Shown: positions 16,985 to 24,231 of the stretch, in pieces
How the letters are laid out: each line of letters begins with the position of its first letter
Numbering within the stretch: position 1 is the stretch's first letter
Assembly (NCBI GenBank): GCA_033764875.1
Contig: JANRIO010000134.1
Location: 9,560-73,559 of the forward strand
Length of the DNA stretch: 64,000 bases
Direction of reading: 5' to 3'
Origin: AWTP1-13 sp033764875
GTDB lineage: Bacteria; Pseudomonadota; Alphaproteobacteria; Rhizobiales; Hyphomicrobiaceae
Translations under genes and position numbers: made by a program
The notes under the pieces: model-generated
The model's input: the letters and a program-made list of their open reading frames with translations, nothing else
Told to the model about the DNA's origin: nothing
Database searches by the model: none

Positions 16985-17581
16985 TCAGGGGTCATTTCGC
17001 AGTTGAGACGTGAGTAGGCCAGCGAGGTAGCCTTCCAACTGGCTAATGTCATAATGACCATTCTCCCAAGCCCTGTCGGCTGCGCGCAGTGCGTCGTAAT
17101 AGGGAGCGCGGTTTTCGCGAATTCGCTCGGGTACAATCTTGTTGCCTGGCAAGAGTCCACCGTGTCGCACACACAGAAGATAGTAACAGACCGCGCGCGC
17201 CGTCCGGCCGTTTCCCTCTATGAAGGGATGGACCCAATTGAGGCGCCAAAGCCCGTACGCGGCCAATTGAGTGGGGGTCAACAGGTACCAGTTCTCATGG
17301 ATGAATAGGATGAAGCGATCCATGAGATCTGGCACATCTTTGAAGTGCGGCGGGATATGGTTGCCGACGTAGATGGGTTCTTGGCGAAAGCGGCCGCCGA
17401 GCTGAGAGATATTGGCCACCGCGACGTGGTTGAGGGCCCACAGGGTGTACTTGTCGAAAGCGGTCGGCCCCTGCTTCAACCCGATTTCAATGCAGTTGGT
17501 GAGCAGGTCGTACTGCCTGATCAGATTCTTCTCTTGGACCCTGGTGTAAAGGTCAGGATCCTGGTCCTTCAAAACGATCAT
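16985..17581 (-). CDS. Fic-domain protein (putative AMPylating toxin)
   Basis: A 198-residue Fic enzyme; the family transfers AMP (or another nucleotide moiety) from a nucleotide to hydroxyl side chains of target proteins. The full active-site motif HPFIEGNGRTAR is at 118-129 (catalytic H118), and the substrate-binding flap lies near RFRQEPIYVGNHIPP. No internal inhibitory (S/T)xxxE(G/N) helix is evident, so inhibition would have to come in trans. The ATG at 17581 is chosen over a TTG 12 bases upstream. A small gene precedes it at 17629, separated by an intrinsic terminator. The region is more AT-rich than its surroundings, suggesting separate acquisition. Confidence 0.93.
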   Translation of the reverse strand: MIVLKDQDPDLYTRVQEKNLIRQYDLLTNCIEIGLKQGPTAFDKYTLWALNHVAVANISQLGGRFRQEPIYVGNHIPPHFKDVPDLMDRFILFIHENWYLLTPTQLAAYGLWRLNWVHPFIEGNGRTARAVCYYLLCVRHGGLLPGNKIVPERIRENRAPYYDALRAADRAWENGHYDISQLEGYLAGLLTSQLRNDP

Positions 17582-17591
17582 GAGCAATCTC

Positions 17592-17621
17592 AAAAAAAAT
17601 AGAGGCCAAAAAGGCCTCTAT
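17592..17621 (-). terminator. intrinsic terminator between Fic partner gene and fic
   Basis: On the minus strand a 9-bp perfect stem ATAGAGGCC/GGCCTCTAT with a TTTTT loop is followed by eight consecutive T's (plus-strand 17592-17599 is all A). It begins eight bases after the small upstream gene and ends 10 bases before the fic ATG. Transcripts from the upstream promoter should mostly stop here, leaving fic to read-through. Confidence 0.85.
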
Positions 17622-17628
17622 CACGGCA

Positions 17629-17835
17629 TTAGCGCACGATCCTGAACGCACTCGAAGCGTCCCGTACCGATTCCTTGGTGATCCCGGCGTCCTCAGGCGC
17701 GTTACCAAATGCAAAGCTCACCCGCTGCTCGCGCAGCATATCGTCGGTTACGGGCGTACGCTTTGCCTCCTCAAGAAGCCTGTCGAGCTCCGGGTGCTGT
17801 GGCGTCGGGCCTAGTAGCGATTTACGAGCGGTCAT
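17629..17835 (-). CDS. small protein upstream of fic, putative antitoxin
   Basis: A 68-residue acidic/helical protein beginning MTARKSLLGPTPQHPEL, with VTDDMLREQRVSFAFGNAPEDAGITKESVR. Short proteins with an EQRVSFAFGN-like segment are found in front of fic genes, so a regulatory partner is likely. Known Fic antitoxins carry (S/T)xxxE(G/N); here the aligned stretch is SFAFGN, with Gly instead of Glu. Direct inhibition by that mechanism is therefore uncertain. Strong Shine-Dalgarno GGAGG seven to eight bases before the ATG; a plausible promoter (TTGTCT ... TAACAG) lies about 50 bases upstream. Confidence 0.65.
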   Translation of the reverse strand: MTARKSLLGPTPQHPELDRLLEEAKRTPVTDDMLREQRVSFAFGNAPEDAGITKESVRDASSAFRIVR

Positions 17836-18059
17836 TTGACAATCCTCCGGTGGGCTGCCGGTGTTCCTGTTATGTACGCATCGAATGAGACAAAAGCAAG
17901 CCGAGTGGCGTGAAGGAACAGTCGATCCGAATCGGTCAACAAGTTCTTACACTTGCATTTGCTGCTCTGCACTCCTGCGGCTGGCTAGCAAGAGTCGGTT
18001 ATTGCCTGCAACTTCACAGTGCCAAGCGAAGCCTACGCGAAGCTGCCGGCACCGGCCTC

Positions 18060-19076
18060 TCAAATCATTGCGGACCGCACAGTTTTGCACCGACCTTCCA
18101 CATCGCGCTGCACTAGGCCCCGTTGCTCGAAATCTCGGAGCCACTTTGATGCTGTCCCTTTGTGCACCCGCCAGCGCTGGCGCAGAGCCTCTTGGTTCGG
18201 CAACCGTTGCCCGCGCGCGACGAGTTGCACGATGTCAGCTTCAGCAGCGGCCTTGGTCGTCACCTGGTTCACAGCAACTGGGCGACGGTTGCCCGGCTTC
18301 GGCGGCAGTGGCTCAGGAACCGTTGCGGTAGGCGCAACAGTCGCCGGCATGTGCTTGCTGCGCAGGCCATACAGGAAGGCGACGATCGACGCGATCTCGA
18401 AGCAGAACGAGAAGGCGAATGGCTCGGCAACCGTTGCCACCGCGGCAACCTTAGTGCCGTTCCACCCGAGAACGGTTGCCAGCTCGCCCAGCGCTTCGGC
18501 ATTCGGTCGGGCAACCTTCTTGCCGCCCAGCTTCTGGATATCCGCCTCGTAACGGGCGATGACAGTCTCGTGGCCTGCGATCGCCGCTTCGTAGACGCCA
18601 ATGTTGGTGCGCACACCGTCGCAGTGCGCCTTGCTCTTCTTGCCGCGCACGCAGTCGGCCTGCAGCTGCGCGCGGGTGTCCTCGAGGAGGCGGCCGGCAA
18701 CGTCCCGCGCGTGCTCCTCGCCCTTGAGCGCCGCGCGCTTGTCGGCGAGCAACTCGTTGTGCGCCTCAGCGCCGGAGGCTTTTTCAGCTGACTTCTCCTT
18801 CTGCGACCCGACGCTCGAGTAGAGGGTGAGGGCGCTGCTCACGACGAACACAAACGCGAAGCCCGCGGCGGAGCCGAGGCGGTGTTCGCTCGCGGCGACA
18901 ACGGCTAGCTCGCCGGTGACGATCGCGATCGTGATCAGGATTGGAAGCAAGAAGTGCTTCATGGTCCAGACGCCGGTCGAGATCGGCTCTTGCCACAGGA
19001 TGGCGAGCGCGCCGCATGCGGCTAGCACGCCGAGCGCGATGGCGCAGTGTTGCGCCTTGGTGTAGGTAGACATCAT
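18060..19076 (-). CDS. membrane protein with coiled coil and C-terminal winged helix
   Basis: A 338-residue protein of unknown function. Predicted segments: three N-terminal membrane helices (about 10-27, 38-60, 68-88) and a long charged coiled coil (about 92-185, with two Cys). A fourth hydrophobic span (about 205-235) and a Pro/Thr linker follow, then a C-terminal helix-turn-helix or winged helix (about 285-338, containing NQEALRQRWRVHKGTASKWLR). A membrane-tethered DNA-binding protein is the simplest reading. Several copies of a GGCAAC-N-GTTGCC palindrome lie within the codons of its C-terminal half. The ATG at 19076 follows GAAGG. Confidence 0.7.
   Translation of the reverse strand: MMSTYTKAQHCAIALGVLAACGALAILWQEPISTGVWTMKHFLLPILITIAIVTGELAVVAASEHRLGSAAGFAFVFVVSSALTLYSSVGSQKEKSAEKASGAEAHNELLADKRAALKGEEHARDVAGRLLEDTRAQLQADCVRGKKSKAHCDGVRTNIGVYEAAIAGHETVIARYEADIQKLGGKKVARPNAEALGELATVLGWNGTKVAAVATVAEPFAFSFCFEIASIVAFLYGLRSKHMPATVAPTATVPEPLPPKPGNRRPVAVNQVTTKAAAEADIVQLVARGQRLPNQEALRQRWRVHKGTASKWLRDFEQRGLVQRDVEGRCKTVRSAMI
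18199..18480. repeat. cluster of GGCAAC-N-GTTGCC palindromes
   Basis: Perfect 13-bp palindromes GGCAACCGTTGCC at 18199-18211 and 18426-18438. Near copies: GGCGACGGTTGCC (18281-18293), GGAACCGTTGCG (18317-18328), GCAACAGTCGC (18334-18344) and AACGGTTGCC (18471-18480). Half-sites lie near 18444 and 18511. All are inside the winged-helix gene. They look like operator or partition-type sites; the binding protein is unknown. Confidence 0.65.
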
Positions 19077-19186
19077 GGTTTCACCTTCGCAGGGTTGAGG
19101 CCTAGATCCCCCGGCCGCCGTCCAAGCAAGCCGGGAGATCGTGATTGCGGGCCTGGTCGGTGACAGCCGTCCAGGTCCGTGACGTT

Positions 19187-19525
19187 TCAGGCAGCGCGGC
19201 TCAACTTCGAGAGCGCGGCCGCGTCGGCGAGGAGTGAGAACGCAACGCGCTCCTCGATGGTGGAGAACTCGGCAACGAGATCGCGCAGCAGCTCGTAGAG
19301 CGGCTCGCCGCCGATCCGTTGGTGCCGCCATATGAGCGCTGCTGCCTGAGCCTTCATGAGCAGGTCTTCGATGCTCTGCGCCGGCGTGGACGCGAGGCGC
19401 TCGGCGTGCTGCCAGAAGGCCTCGGCGTGACGCAGAGCATTGGCCTCGCCGAGCTGCACGAAGGCATCATCCTCGGCAGCGGCGCGCGCTTCGATGAGGT
19501 GGCAGATGTCGCGAAGGTTGCTCAT
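19187..19525 (-). CDS. element-encoded hypothetical protein
   Basis: A 112-residue helical protein (start MSNLRDICHLIEARAAAEDD) with no recognised family. It overlaps the preceding gene by four bases, so it belongs to the leftward operon starting at 20197. Hydrophobic heptads suggest an all-helical bundle. About 110 bases without a gene separate it from the membrane protein downstream. Confidence 0.6.
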   Translation of the reverse strand: MSNLRDICHLIEARAAAEDDAFVQLGEANALRHAEAFWQHAERLASTPAQSIEDLLMKAQAAALIWRHQRIGGEPLYELLRDLVAEFSTIEERVAFSLLADAAALSKLSRAA

Positions 19526-19878
19526 GCCGGCGCCTCCGTCGCGTCCGCGTCGAGGATCTCGCCGGCGACGACCAGAAGGCGCGCCCTCGCCGTCGCGACG
19601 ATTTCGGCGATGGCCGCCAGATGATCGTGGGTGCGTTCGAGCTGCTCGACCATGACCTCGAAGGTCTCACCTTGGGCGAGCAGCCCGCGCGCCTTGTCGC
19701 GGAGCGCGGCCTTGGTGAGGGTGACTGCGGCATGAGCGATCTGCGCATGGAACAGGTGGGCAAGCCAGTCCTCCTTTGATGGCAGCGGCGGCAAGTGCGC
19801 GGCGCCGAAGCGCAAGGTCGGGCGCGCCGGGCAACGGGTCCGGTGGCGCCGGTAGCGAGAGGGCGATGCTGTCTGCAT
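19522..19878 (-). CDS. element-encoded hypothetical protein
   Basis: A 118-residue protein with a basic, Pro-rich N-terminus (TASPSRYRRHRTRCPARP) and a long helical C-terminus (FEVMVEQLERTHDHLAAIAEIVATARAR). No family recognised. The ATG at 19878 has AGGAG nine bases upstream, and the stop overlaps the next start. Middle gene of the leftward early-type operon. Confidence 0.6.
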   Translation of the reverse strand: MQTASPSRYRRHRTRCPARPTLRFGAAHLPPLPSKEDWLAHLFHAQIAHAAVTLTKAALRDKARGLLAQGETFEVMVEQLERTHDHLAAIAEIVATARARLLVVAGEILDADATEAPA

Positions 19879-19898
19879 GGGAATGATCTCCTTGGGGG

Positions 19899-20066
19899 TC
19901 AGTGAGCGGATGCGGAGAGGCCGATCTGGGCCCAGCGCTGCCGCGTGGTGCGATGACCGACATGAAGGTGCCAGCCTTCCTTGAACTCGGCCGTCTCGTT
20001 CGGATCGAGCGGAAGATCAGCGTCTGCGGCGAGCCAGCCCCTGAGATGGTCCTGAGTGAAGCGCAT
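19899..20066 (-). CDS. 55-residue hypothetical protein
   Basis: A short gene starting MRFTQDHLRGWLAADADL and ending QRWAQIGLSASAH, with an EFKEGWHLHVGHRTTRQRW segment. Its ATG shares a base with the TGA of the preceding gene (TGATG). It sits 20 bases before the next gene. The tight coupling supports a real gene; the function is unknown. Confidence 0.6.
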   Translation of the reverse strand: MRFTQDHLRGWLAADADLPLDPNETAEFKEGWHLHVGHRTTRQRWAQIGLSASAH

Positions 20067-20197
20067 CACGCGACCTCACCCGGGCTGAGGTCGGCGAAGT
20101 CGCCGTCGAGATCCGGCAGCAGGTCGTCGAGCCAGGCTCGGCGTGTGCCCAGTTCGTCGCCGTAGCGGTCGGTGGTGGTGATCAAAAGGCGGTGCAT
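20066..20197 (-). CDS. 43-residue acidic hypothetical protein, first in leftward operon
   Basis: A short acidic protein (MHRLLITTTDRYGDEL, then AWLDDLLPDLDGDFADL). AGGAG lies eight bases before the ATG at 20197; another ATG at 20203 is too close to it. It is the first gene behind the operator-flanked promoter at 20228-20273. Acidic miniproteins in this position of phages are often DNA mimics or inhibitors, but nothing here proves that. Confidence 0.55.
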   Translation of the reverse strand: MHRLLITTTDRYGDELGTRRAWLDDLLPDLDGDFADLSPGEVA

Positions 20198-20227
20198 CTG
20201 CATTGCTCCTTGTGAGTAGCCTAGACT

Positions 20228-20273
20228 ACAAGTATACTCACGCATAGATAACCTCGGTGAGTATACTTGTCAA
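20228..20273 (-). promoter_or_regulatory. leftward sigma-70-type promoter with two operators
   Basis: On the minus strand a perfect -35 TTGACA (20268-20273), a 17-base spacer and a -10 TATCTA (20245-20250). Two inverted copies of a 14-mer, ACAAGTATACTCAC (20228-20241) and GTGAGTATACTTGT (20257-20270), overlap the -35 and spacer and lie just past the -10. Each contains the palindrome AGTATACT. A repressor bound there would block the promoter. Confidence 0.8.
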
Positions 20274-20302
20274 CTGCCGACGAAGCGGCTAGAGGATGGG
20301 CG

Positions 20303-20515
20303 ATGCAACCGTCACCGGGGTTAGAAATGCCTGCAGATGGGTACAAGCAGCCCAGTCGCGAGGGAAAGGTCGCCCTCACTGTGCACGTTGATCTCGAACT
20401 CCGCCTCGCCGTGAAGCAGCTCGCCCTCGACGAGCGCACGACCGTGCAGGAACTGCTCGAGGAGACGCTGCAGGAGCTTGTGAAGGGAAAGAAACGCGCG
20501 AAGCCAAGGGGCTGA
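20303..20515 (+). CDS. ribbon-helix-helix DNA-binding protein
   Basis: A 70-residue protein whose C-terminal 45 residues fit a ribbon-helix-helix fold: a strand VALTVHVDLELR, helix AVKQLALDERT and helix TVQELLEETLQELVKG, with a basic tail. RHH proteins act as dimers on short palindromes (Arc, Mnt, ParG, antitoxins). It is divergent from the leftward operon and 33 bases from the operator pair, so it is the best candidate for the element's repressor; that is inference. The ATG at 20303 has AGAGGA six bases upstream. Confidence 0.75.
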   Translation: MQPSPGLEMPADGYKQPSREGKVALTVHVDLELRLAVKQLALDERTTVQELLEETLQELVKGKKRAKPRG

Positions 20516-20602
20516 GACGCCGCGTTGAAGTCGTGTCGGAGAATTCGGCTAGCCGCCAGCTAGCCAGGCGCGGCGTTCTGCCGTTGAGGCCTAGATACAT
20601 CA

Positions 20603-20613
20603 TTGTGGGTAGA
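20603..20613 (+). repeat. candidate integrase arm-type site, right
   Basis: TTGTGGGTAGA is identical to 6705-6715. It lies between the RHH gene and the att core, flanked by GATACATC and GATGTATC inverted arms (about 20594-20628). The position suits an arm site. Otherwise 20516-20676 holds no gene. Confidence 0.45.
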
Positions 20614-20676
20614 GGTGTGGGATGTATCAGATGCTTTTGGATTAGCATCGCGAAATCAATGACTTAACCATATATC

Positions 20677-20690
20677 TGGCGGATGGGGAG
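20677..20690 (+). repeat. attR core inside tRNA-Ser 3' end
   Basis: Identical to 6571-6584. On the minus strand it is the CCA end, discriminator G and the 3' acceptor strand of tRNA-Ser, so integration recreated an intact tRNA. Confidence 0.85.
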
Positions 20691-20766
20691 GGATTCGAAC
20701 CCCCGGTGAGCGTGAACCCACGCCGGTTTTCAAGACCGGTGCCTTAAACCACTCGGCCACCCATCC
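20677..20766 (-). tRNA. tRNA-Ser (anticodon UGA)
   Basis: A 90-base class II tRNA. The acceptor GGATGGG pairs with CCCATCC, followed by discriminator G and an encoded CCA. The anticodon loop CTTGAAA gives UGA, there is a long variable arm, and the T loop is TTCGAAT. Its 3' end is the integration target of the 14-kb element. Confidence 0.97.
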
Positions 20767-21079
20767 TTGCTGACGGGCCAGGCGCTTAGCATGCGCCGCC
20801 GGCGAACGGAACGAAAAAACCGGTCCCGCCTCGAAGCATGCCGGAGCGGGGCGCGCCTGCGTCAGGCGCCGGGGCTCGGCGCCGGGGCACCTCCGCGACG
20901 GCTGTCGGACCGCGAGCGCAAGGCGAGGGCACGCAAGGCGAGAGCAGCCATGCGCGATCCCGCCGGCGTGGCCCTCGCGACGCACGAGCCTGGCGCGCCG
21001 ACAGGGCTCCACATGCGCCCTGGGCGCTCTCGTGGCGCGGAGATGACAGAGCCGGCGCGCCGGCCTGGGCACGCTGGCC
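20767..21079. other. intergenic stretch, no gene supported
   Basis: It holds the upstream region of tRNA-Ser (its promoter should be at the left end, reading leftward) and the 3' flank of the membrane-protein gene at 21080. Open frames here are rich in Arg and Ala without a domain. Nothing else recognised. Confidence 0.4.
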
Positions 21080-21361
21080 TCAGGCCGTCGTCTCCTTCGG
21101 CTTCAGCCACACCCACAGGATGAGGGCGACCACGGCCGGCACGCCGAAATCGAGCAGGAACATGGGCGCCTCCTGCGCGAGGCTGTAGCCGAAATAGTAG
21201 ATGCCGTAGCCGACGTAGACGGCAGAGATGACAAACCAGATCGGGATGAACCAGAGCGCGGCCGAGGACATGGCCGAGCCCGCACCCCAGATGATCCGGG
21301 CGAGCAGAATCAACACGATCAGTACGGCGAGACCGCCACCGATTGCCGAGAGCGTGTACAT
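21080..21361 (-). CDS. small three-span membrane protein
   Basis: A 93-residue inner-membrane protein with three hydrophobic helices (about 5-26, 33-58, 67-86) and a short KPKETTA tail. The ATG at 21361 follows GGAGGACGC. No family is recognised. It is the first chromosomal protein gene after the tRNA; context gives no role. Confidence 0.7.
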   Translation of the reverse strand: MYTLSAIGGGLAVLIVLILLARIIWGAGSAMSSAALWFIPIWFVISAVYVGYGIYYFGYSLAQEAPMFLLDFGVPAVVALILWVWLKPKETTA

Positions 21362-21519
21362 GCGTCCTCCCCTCCTTGCAGCATACGACCAAGTGCCAGC
21401 TTGTCGGTGCGAAACCCTACCACGGCGCAGCTTTGCCCGTCATACGAAAACTGAGATGTCCGACAGCGTCCTTGTCCGGCAGGCACAGGGCGTTTCGCGG
21501 GCGCAGAGGCGCCGCGCGC

Positions 21520-22989
21520 TCACCGGAACGGCGGCTCGTCGAAGCTGCGGAGCTTGCGCGAATGCAGCGTCTCGCGGCGGGCACGCAGCAGGTCCAGCGC
21601 CTTGAGGCCGATCTCCAGGTGCTGGGCGACCGAGCGCTCGTAGAAGGCGTTGGCCGCGCCCGGCAGCTTGATCTCGCCGTGCAGCGGCTTGTCGGAGACG
21701 CACAGCAGCGTGCCGTAGGGCACGCGCAGCCGGAAGCCCTGTGCCGCGATGGTGCCGCTCTCCATGTCGACGGCGATGGCCCGCGACAGGTTGATGCGGC
21801 GGCGCTCCTGCGTGAAGCGCAGCTCCCAATTGCGGTCGTCGTTGGTGACGACCGTGCCCGTGCGCAGGATCGCCTTAAGGCCTTCGCCTGAGGCTCCCGT
21901 GACCGCGCCGGCCGCGTCCTGCAGGGCCACTTGGATCTCGGCCAGGGCCGGGATCGGCACGTCCGGCGGCACCAGCGCGTCGAGGATGCGGTCCTGGCGC
22001 AGGTAGCCGTGCGCGAGCACGTAGTCGCCGATGCGCTGGGTGTCGCGCAAGCCCCCGCAGTGCCCCACCATCAGCCAGCAGTTGGGCCGGATCACCGCCA
22101 GGTGGTCGGTGATGTTCTTGGCGTTCGACGGCCCCACGCCGATATTGACCAGGCTGACGCCCTCGCCGTTGGGCGCCGCCAGATGGTAGGCCGGCATCTG
22201 GTAGCGGTGCCATTCGCAGGCCGCCACGATGCGGTCGGCCTCCGCCGGCGTCTGCCCGCGCTCGAGCACGAGATTGCCCGGCAGCGTCATGCGCGTGTAG
22301 GGCGTGTCGGCGGCGAGCTGCGCCCGTCCCCAGCGCAGGAACTGGTCGATGTAGCGGTGGTAGTTGGTGAGCAGGATCCAGCTCTGCACGTGGCGCCAGT
22401 CGCTGCCGGTGTAGTGCACGATGCGGCGCAGCGAGTAGTCGACGCGCACGGCATCGAACAGCGCCAGCGGCCGCGGCGCCCCGGCCGGCTGGATCCACGT
22501 GCCGTCCGCGATCTCGTCGCCGACGAGGGAGAGCCGCGGCACGGGGAAATGCCGGGCAAGCTCCGCCGCGGTGACATTGGCGTCGTGCAGCTCCTCGGCG
22601 CGCTCCAGCACGTAGGGGTAGGGGATCTCCTGGTCGCTCTCGGTCACCTCGAAGGTGACGGCGTAGTCCGCCTGCAGCGCGCCCAGCTGCTCCATCAGGT
22701 AGGGCCGGAACGCCCTGGGATGCGTGATGGTCGTCTCGTACACGCCCTCGCGCTGCAGGCGTCCGAAGGCGCGCCGGTGCTTGGGCTCGGGCCTGTCGCT
22801 GCGGCGATAGGCGACGCGCAGCAGCGGATAGTGGTAGCGGCGGCGCTCCTCGGGGCTCGGCGCCTGCCGCGTCGCGAGGTAGCGGTCGAGGTCGGCCACC
22901 AGCGCCTCGGAGGCGTTGGCATAGAGCCGCTCGAGGCGGTCGATGGCGCCGTCCGCCGTCTTGATGGTCTTGGTCGTGCGCTGCGACAT
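21520..22989 (-). CDS. amn: AMP nucleosidase
   Basis: Hydrolyses AMP to adenine and ribose 5-phosphate, helping to set adenylate levels in the cytoplasm. The 489-residue length and layout match bacterial Amn: an N-terminal Amn-specific domain (about 1-180) and a C-terminal nucleoside-phosphorylase fold. The latter contains NIGVGPSNAKNITDHLAV, VGHCGGLRDTQ, and the substrate-binding VDMESGTIAAQGFR with the SDKPLHGEIK loop. It stands alone with its own Shine-Dalgarno region (GGGGACGAAG). The call is firm. Confidence 0.96.
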   Translation of the reverse strand: MSQRTTKTIKTADGAIDRLERLYANASEALVADLDRYLATRQAPSPEERRRYHYPLLRVAYRRSDRPEPKHRRAFGRLQREGVYETTITHPRAFRPYLMEQLGALQADYAVTFEVTESDQEIPYPYVLERAEELHDANVTAAELARHFPVPRLSLVGDEIADGTWIQPAGAPRPLALFDAVRVDYSLRRIVHYTGSDWRHVQSWILLTNYHRYIDQFLRWGRAQLAADTPYTRMTLPGNLVLERGQTPAEADRIVAACEWHRYQMPAYHLAAPNGEGVSLVNIGVGPSNAKNITDHLAVIRPNCWLMVGHCGGLRDTQRIGDYVLAHGYLRQDRILDALVPPDVPIPALAEIQVALQDAAGAVTGASGEGLKAILRTGTVVTNDDRNWELRFTQERRRINLSRAIAVDMESGTIAAQGFRLRVPYGTLLCVSDKPLHGEIKLPGAANAFYERSVAQHLEIGLKALDLLRARRETLHSRKLRSFDEPPFR

Positions 22990-23065
22990 GGGCTTCGTCC
23001 CCGCGGTTGTTGCCCTTTGCCGCGACTCTATACCGGCGCCGCACGACGCCCTAGCGGCAGGCCGC

Positions 23066-24115
23066 TCAGCGCATCTTGGCCTCGTACAGCAGGGCGGGGG
23101 ACTTGAGCAGGATCGGCCTCTCCGGCTGCGCCGTGATGGCGCGGCGGACGTCGGCCAGCGGCGCGCTATTCACGAGCCGCGTCCTGGACCCGTTCGGCTC
23201 GATGCCGAGGCTCTGCCACAGGCTGTCGAGGTCGGGCGACACCGCCGTCTTGCGCCAGGTGGGAAACAGCTCGCTCAGCACCGGCACCCCGACGGCGCGG
23301 TCGCCCTGCTTCATGACCTCCTCCGGCGTCGTGTCGATGGCGAGCGTGCCGCCGGCGTTGAAGATGGCGCGGATCGCATCCTGCACCCCGCGCCCGTTGC
23401 CGGTGCGCTTGCGGATCTCGACGTCGGCGACCAGCCAGAACAGCGCCCCGCCGTAGTAGCGCCGGTCCTCGTCGCGCGTGCGCTCCAGGCCCTGCCGCTC
23501 GTTCTCCGCCGGCAGCCCCTGCTGCGCGATGAGGGCCAGACGTGCCCACATCTCGGCGGGCTTGATCTCGCGCGCCTGGGCCCGGGCGACATACTCCACG
23601 TAGGTGGCGAGCCCCTCGTGCAGCCACAGGTGCGCGTCGTCCATGTCCGGAAAGCCCAGGTGCGCCATCTCGTGCACCAGCGTGCTGTCGCGCTTCAGGC
23701 GCTCCCGCGTCATCTCCCGCCCGAGCACCAGCCGGATGCGCGGCTTGGGATCATAGGTCGCCTCGCCCTCCATGATGTCGCGCCCGCGGCCGGGCTGCAG
23801 CGCGATGGCGACGTCCTTCGCCGGAAAGCGGCCGAAGAACGAGGCCGTGGCGCGTGCCGAGCGCAGCACCCACTCGTCGATGTCGCGTTCCGAGATCTTG
23901 AAGTTGGCGGGGTCGTAGTAGAGCGTGATCCGGGTGTCGCCGAAGTGCACGGGCCTCGACGGCACGGCGGCGCTGAAGGGGGCATCCGTCGAGCGCGTGG
24001 CGGCCCGCGCGGCGAGGCCGACGAGCGGCACGGCAAGCGCCAGCGCACAGACGACGAGGATGAGGCCTCTGCGGGGCATCCATGTCGAGATCGCGCGTCT
24101 GAGCATCGTCTGCAT
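23066..24115 (-). CDS. membrane-anchored or secreted zinc metallopeptidase
   Basis: A 349-residue protein with one N-terminal hydrophobic helix (about 17-39), then a gluzincin-like catalytic core. The zinc motif HEMAH is at 148-152 and a third ligand E167 in WLHEGLATY, 14 residues after the second His. This resembles M1/M61-type peptidase cores without their large accessory domains. It is likely periplasmic. The substrate is unknown. The start ATG at 24115 or one at 24106 would both keep the anchor. Confidence 0.8.
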   Translation of the reverse strand: MQTMLRRAISTWMPRRGLILVVCALALAVPLVGLAARAATRSTDAPFSAAVPSRPVHFGDTRITLYYDPANFKISERDIDEWVLRSARATASFFGRFPAKDVAIALQPGRGRDIMEGEATYDPKPRIRLVLGREMTRERLKRDSTLVHEMAHLGFPDMDDAHLWLHEGLATYVEYVARAQAREIKPAEMWARLALIAQQGLPAENERQGLERTRDEDRRYYGGALFWLVADVEIRKRTGNGRGVQDAIRAIFNAGGTLAIDTTPEEVMKQGDRAVGVPVLSELFPTWRKTAVSPDLDSLWQSLGIEPNGSRTRLVNSAPLADVRRAITAQPERPILLKSPALLYEAKMR

Positions 24116-24231
24116 CTTGTTGGCGTCGTCTAGTCCGCTCCTGTGGAGTATCCAGGTCGGGCAATTATGTCCGCACGGGGGCGAAGCGTCGGTTGCCCCA
24201 GGGGCAATCCTTCACAGGCTTGTGCTCGGCT

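Larger units (their letters stand above)
6571..20690. mobile_element. 14.1-kb tRNA-Ser-integrated satellite-like or minimal prophage element
   Basis: The element is bounded by a 14-base direct repeat (6571-6584 and 20677-20690); the right copy is the 3' end of an intact tRNA-Ser gene. Gene order: integrase, unknown, AlpA, replication-like protein with iterons, HGG protein, DUF2280, unknowns, tape measure, coiled coil, serine recombinase (all rightward). Then, leftward: an unknown small gene, Fic and its partner, a membrane winged-helix protein and a short early-type operon. A rightward ribbon-helix-helix gene closes the element. Frames are intact, many with start/stop overlaps, so it does not look decayed. 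No portal, capsid, large terminase, baseplate or lysis gene was recognised. A satellite, a minimal prophage or a deletion derivative all fit. Confidence 0.88.

Noticed and set aside
18162..18791. A 209-codon rightward frame antisense to the membrane winged-helix gene
   Set aside because: The leftward frame has membrane helices, a coiled coil, a helix-turn-helix and a ribosome-binding site; the antisense product is Arg/Ala-rich without features.
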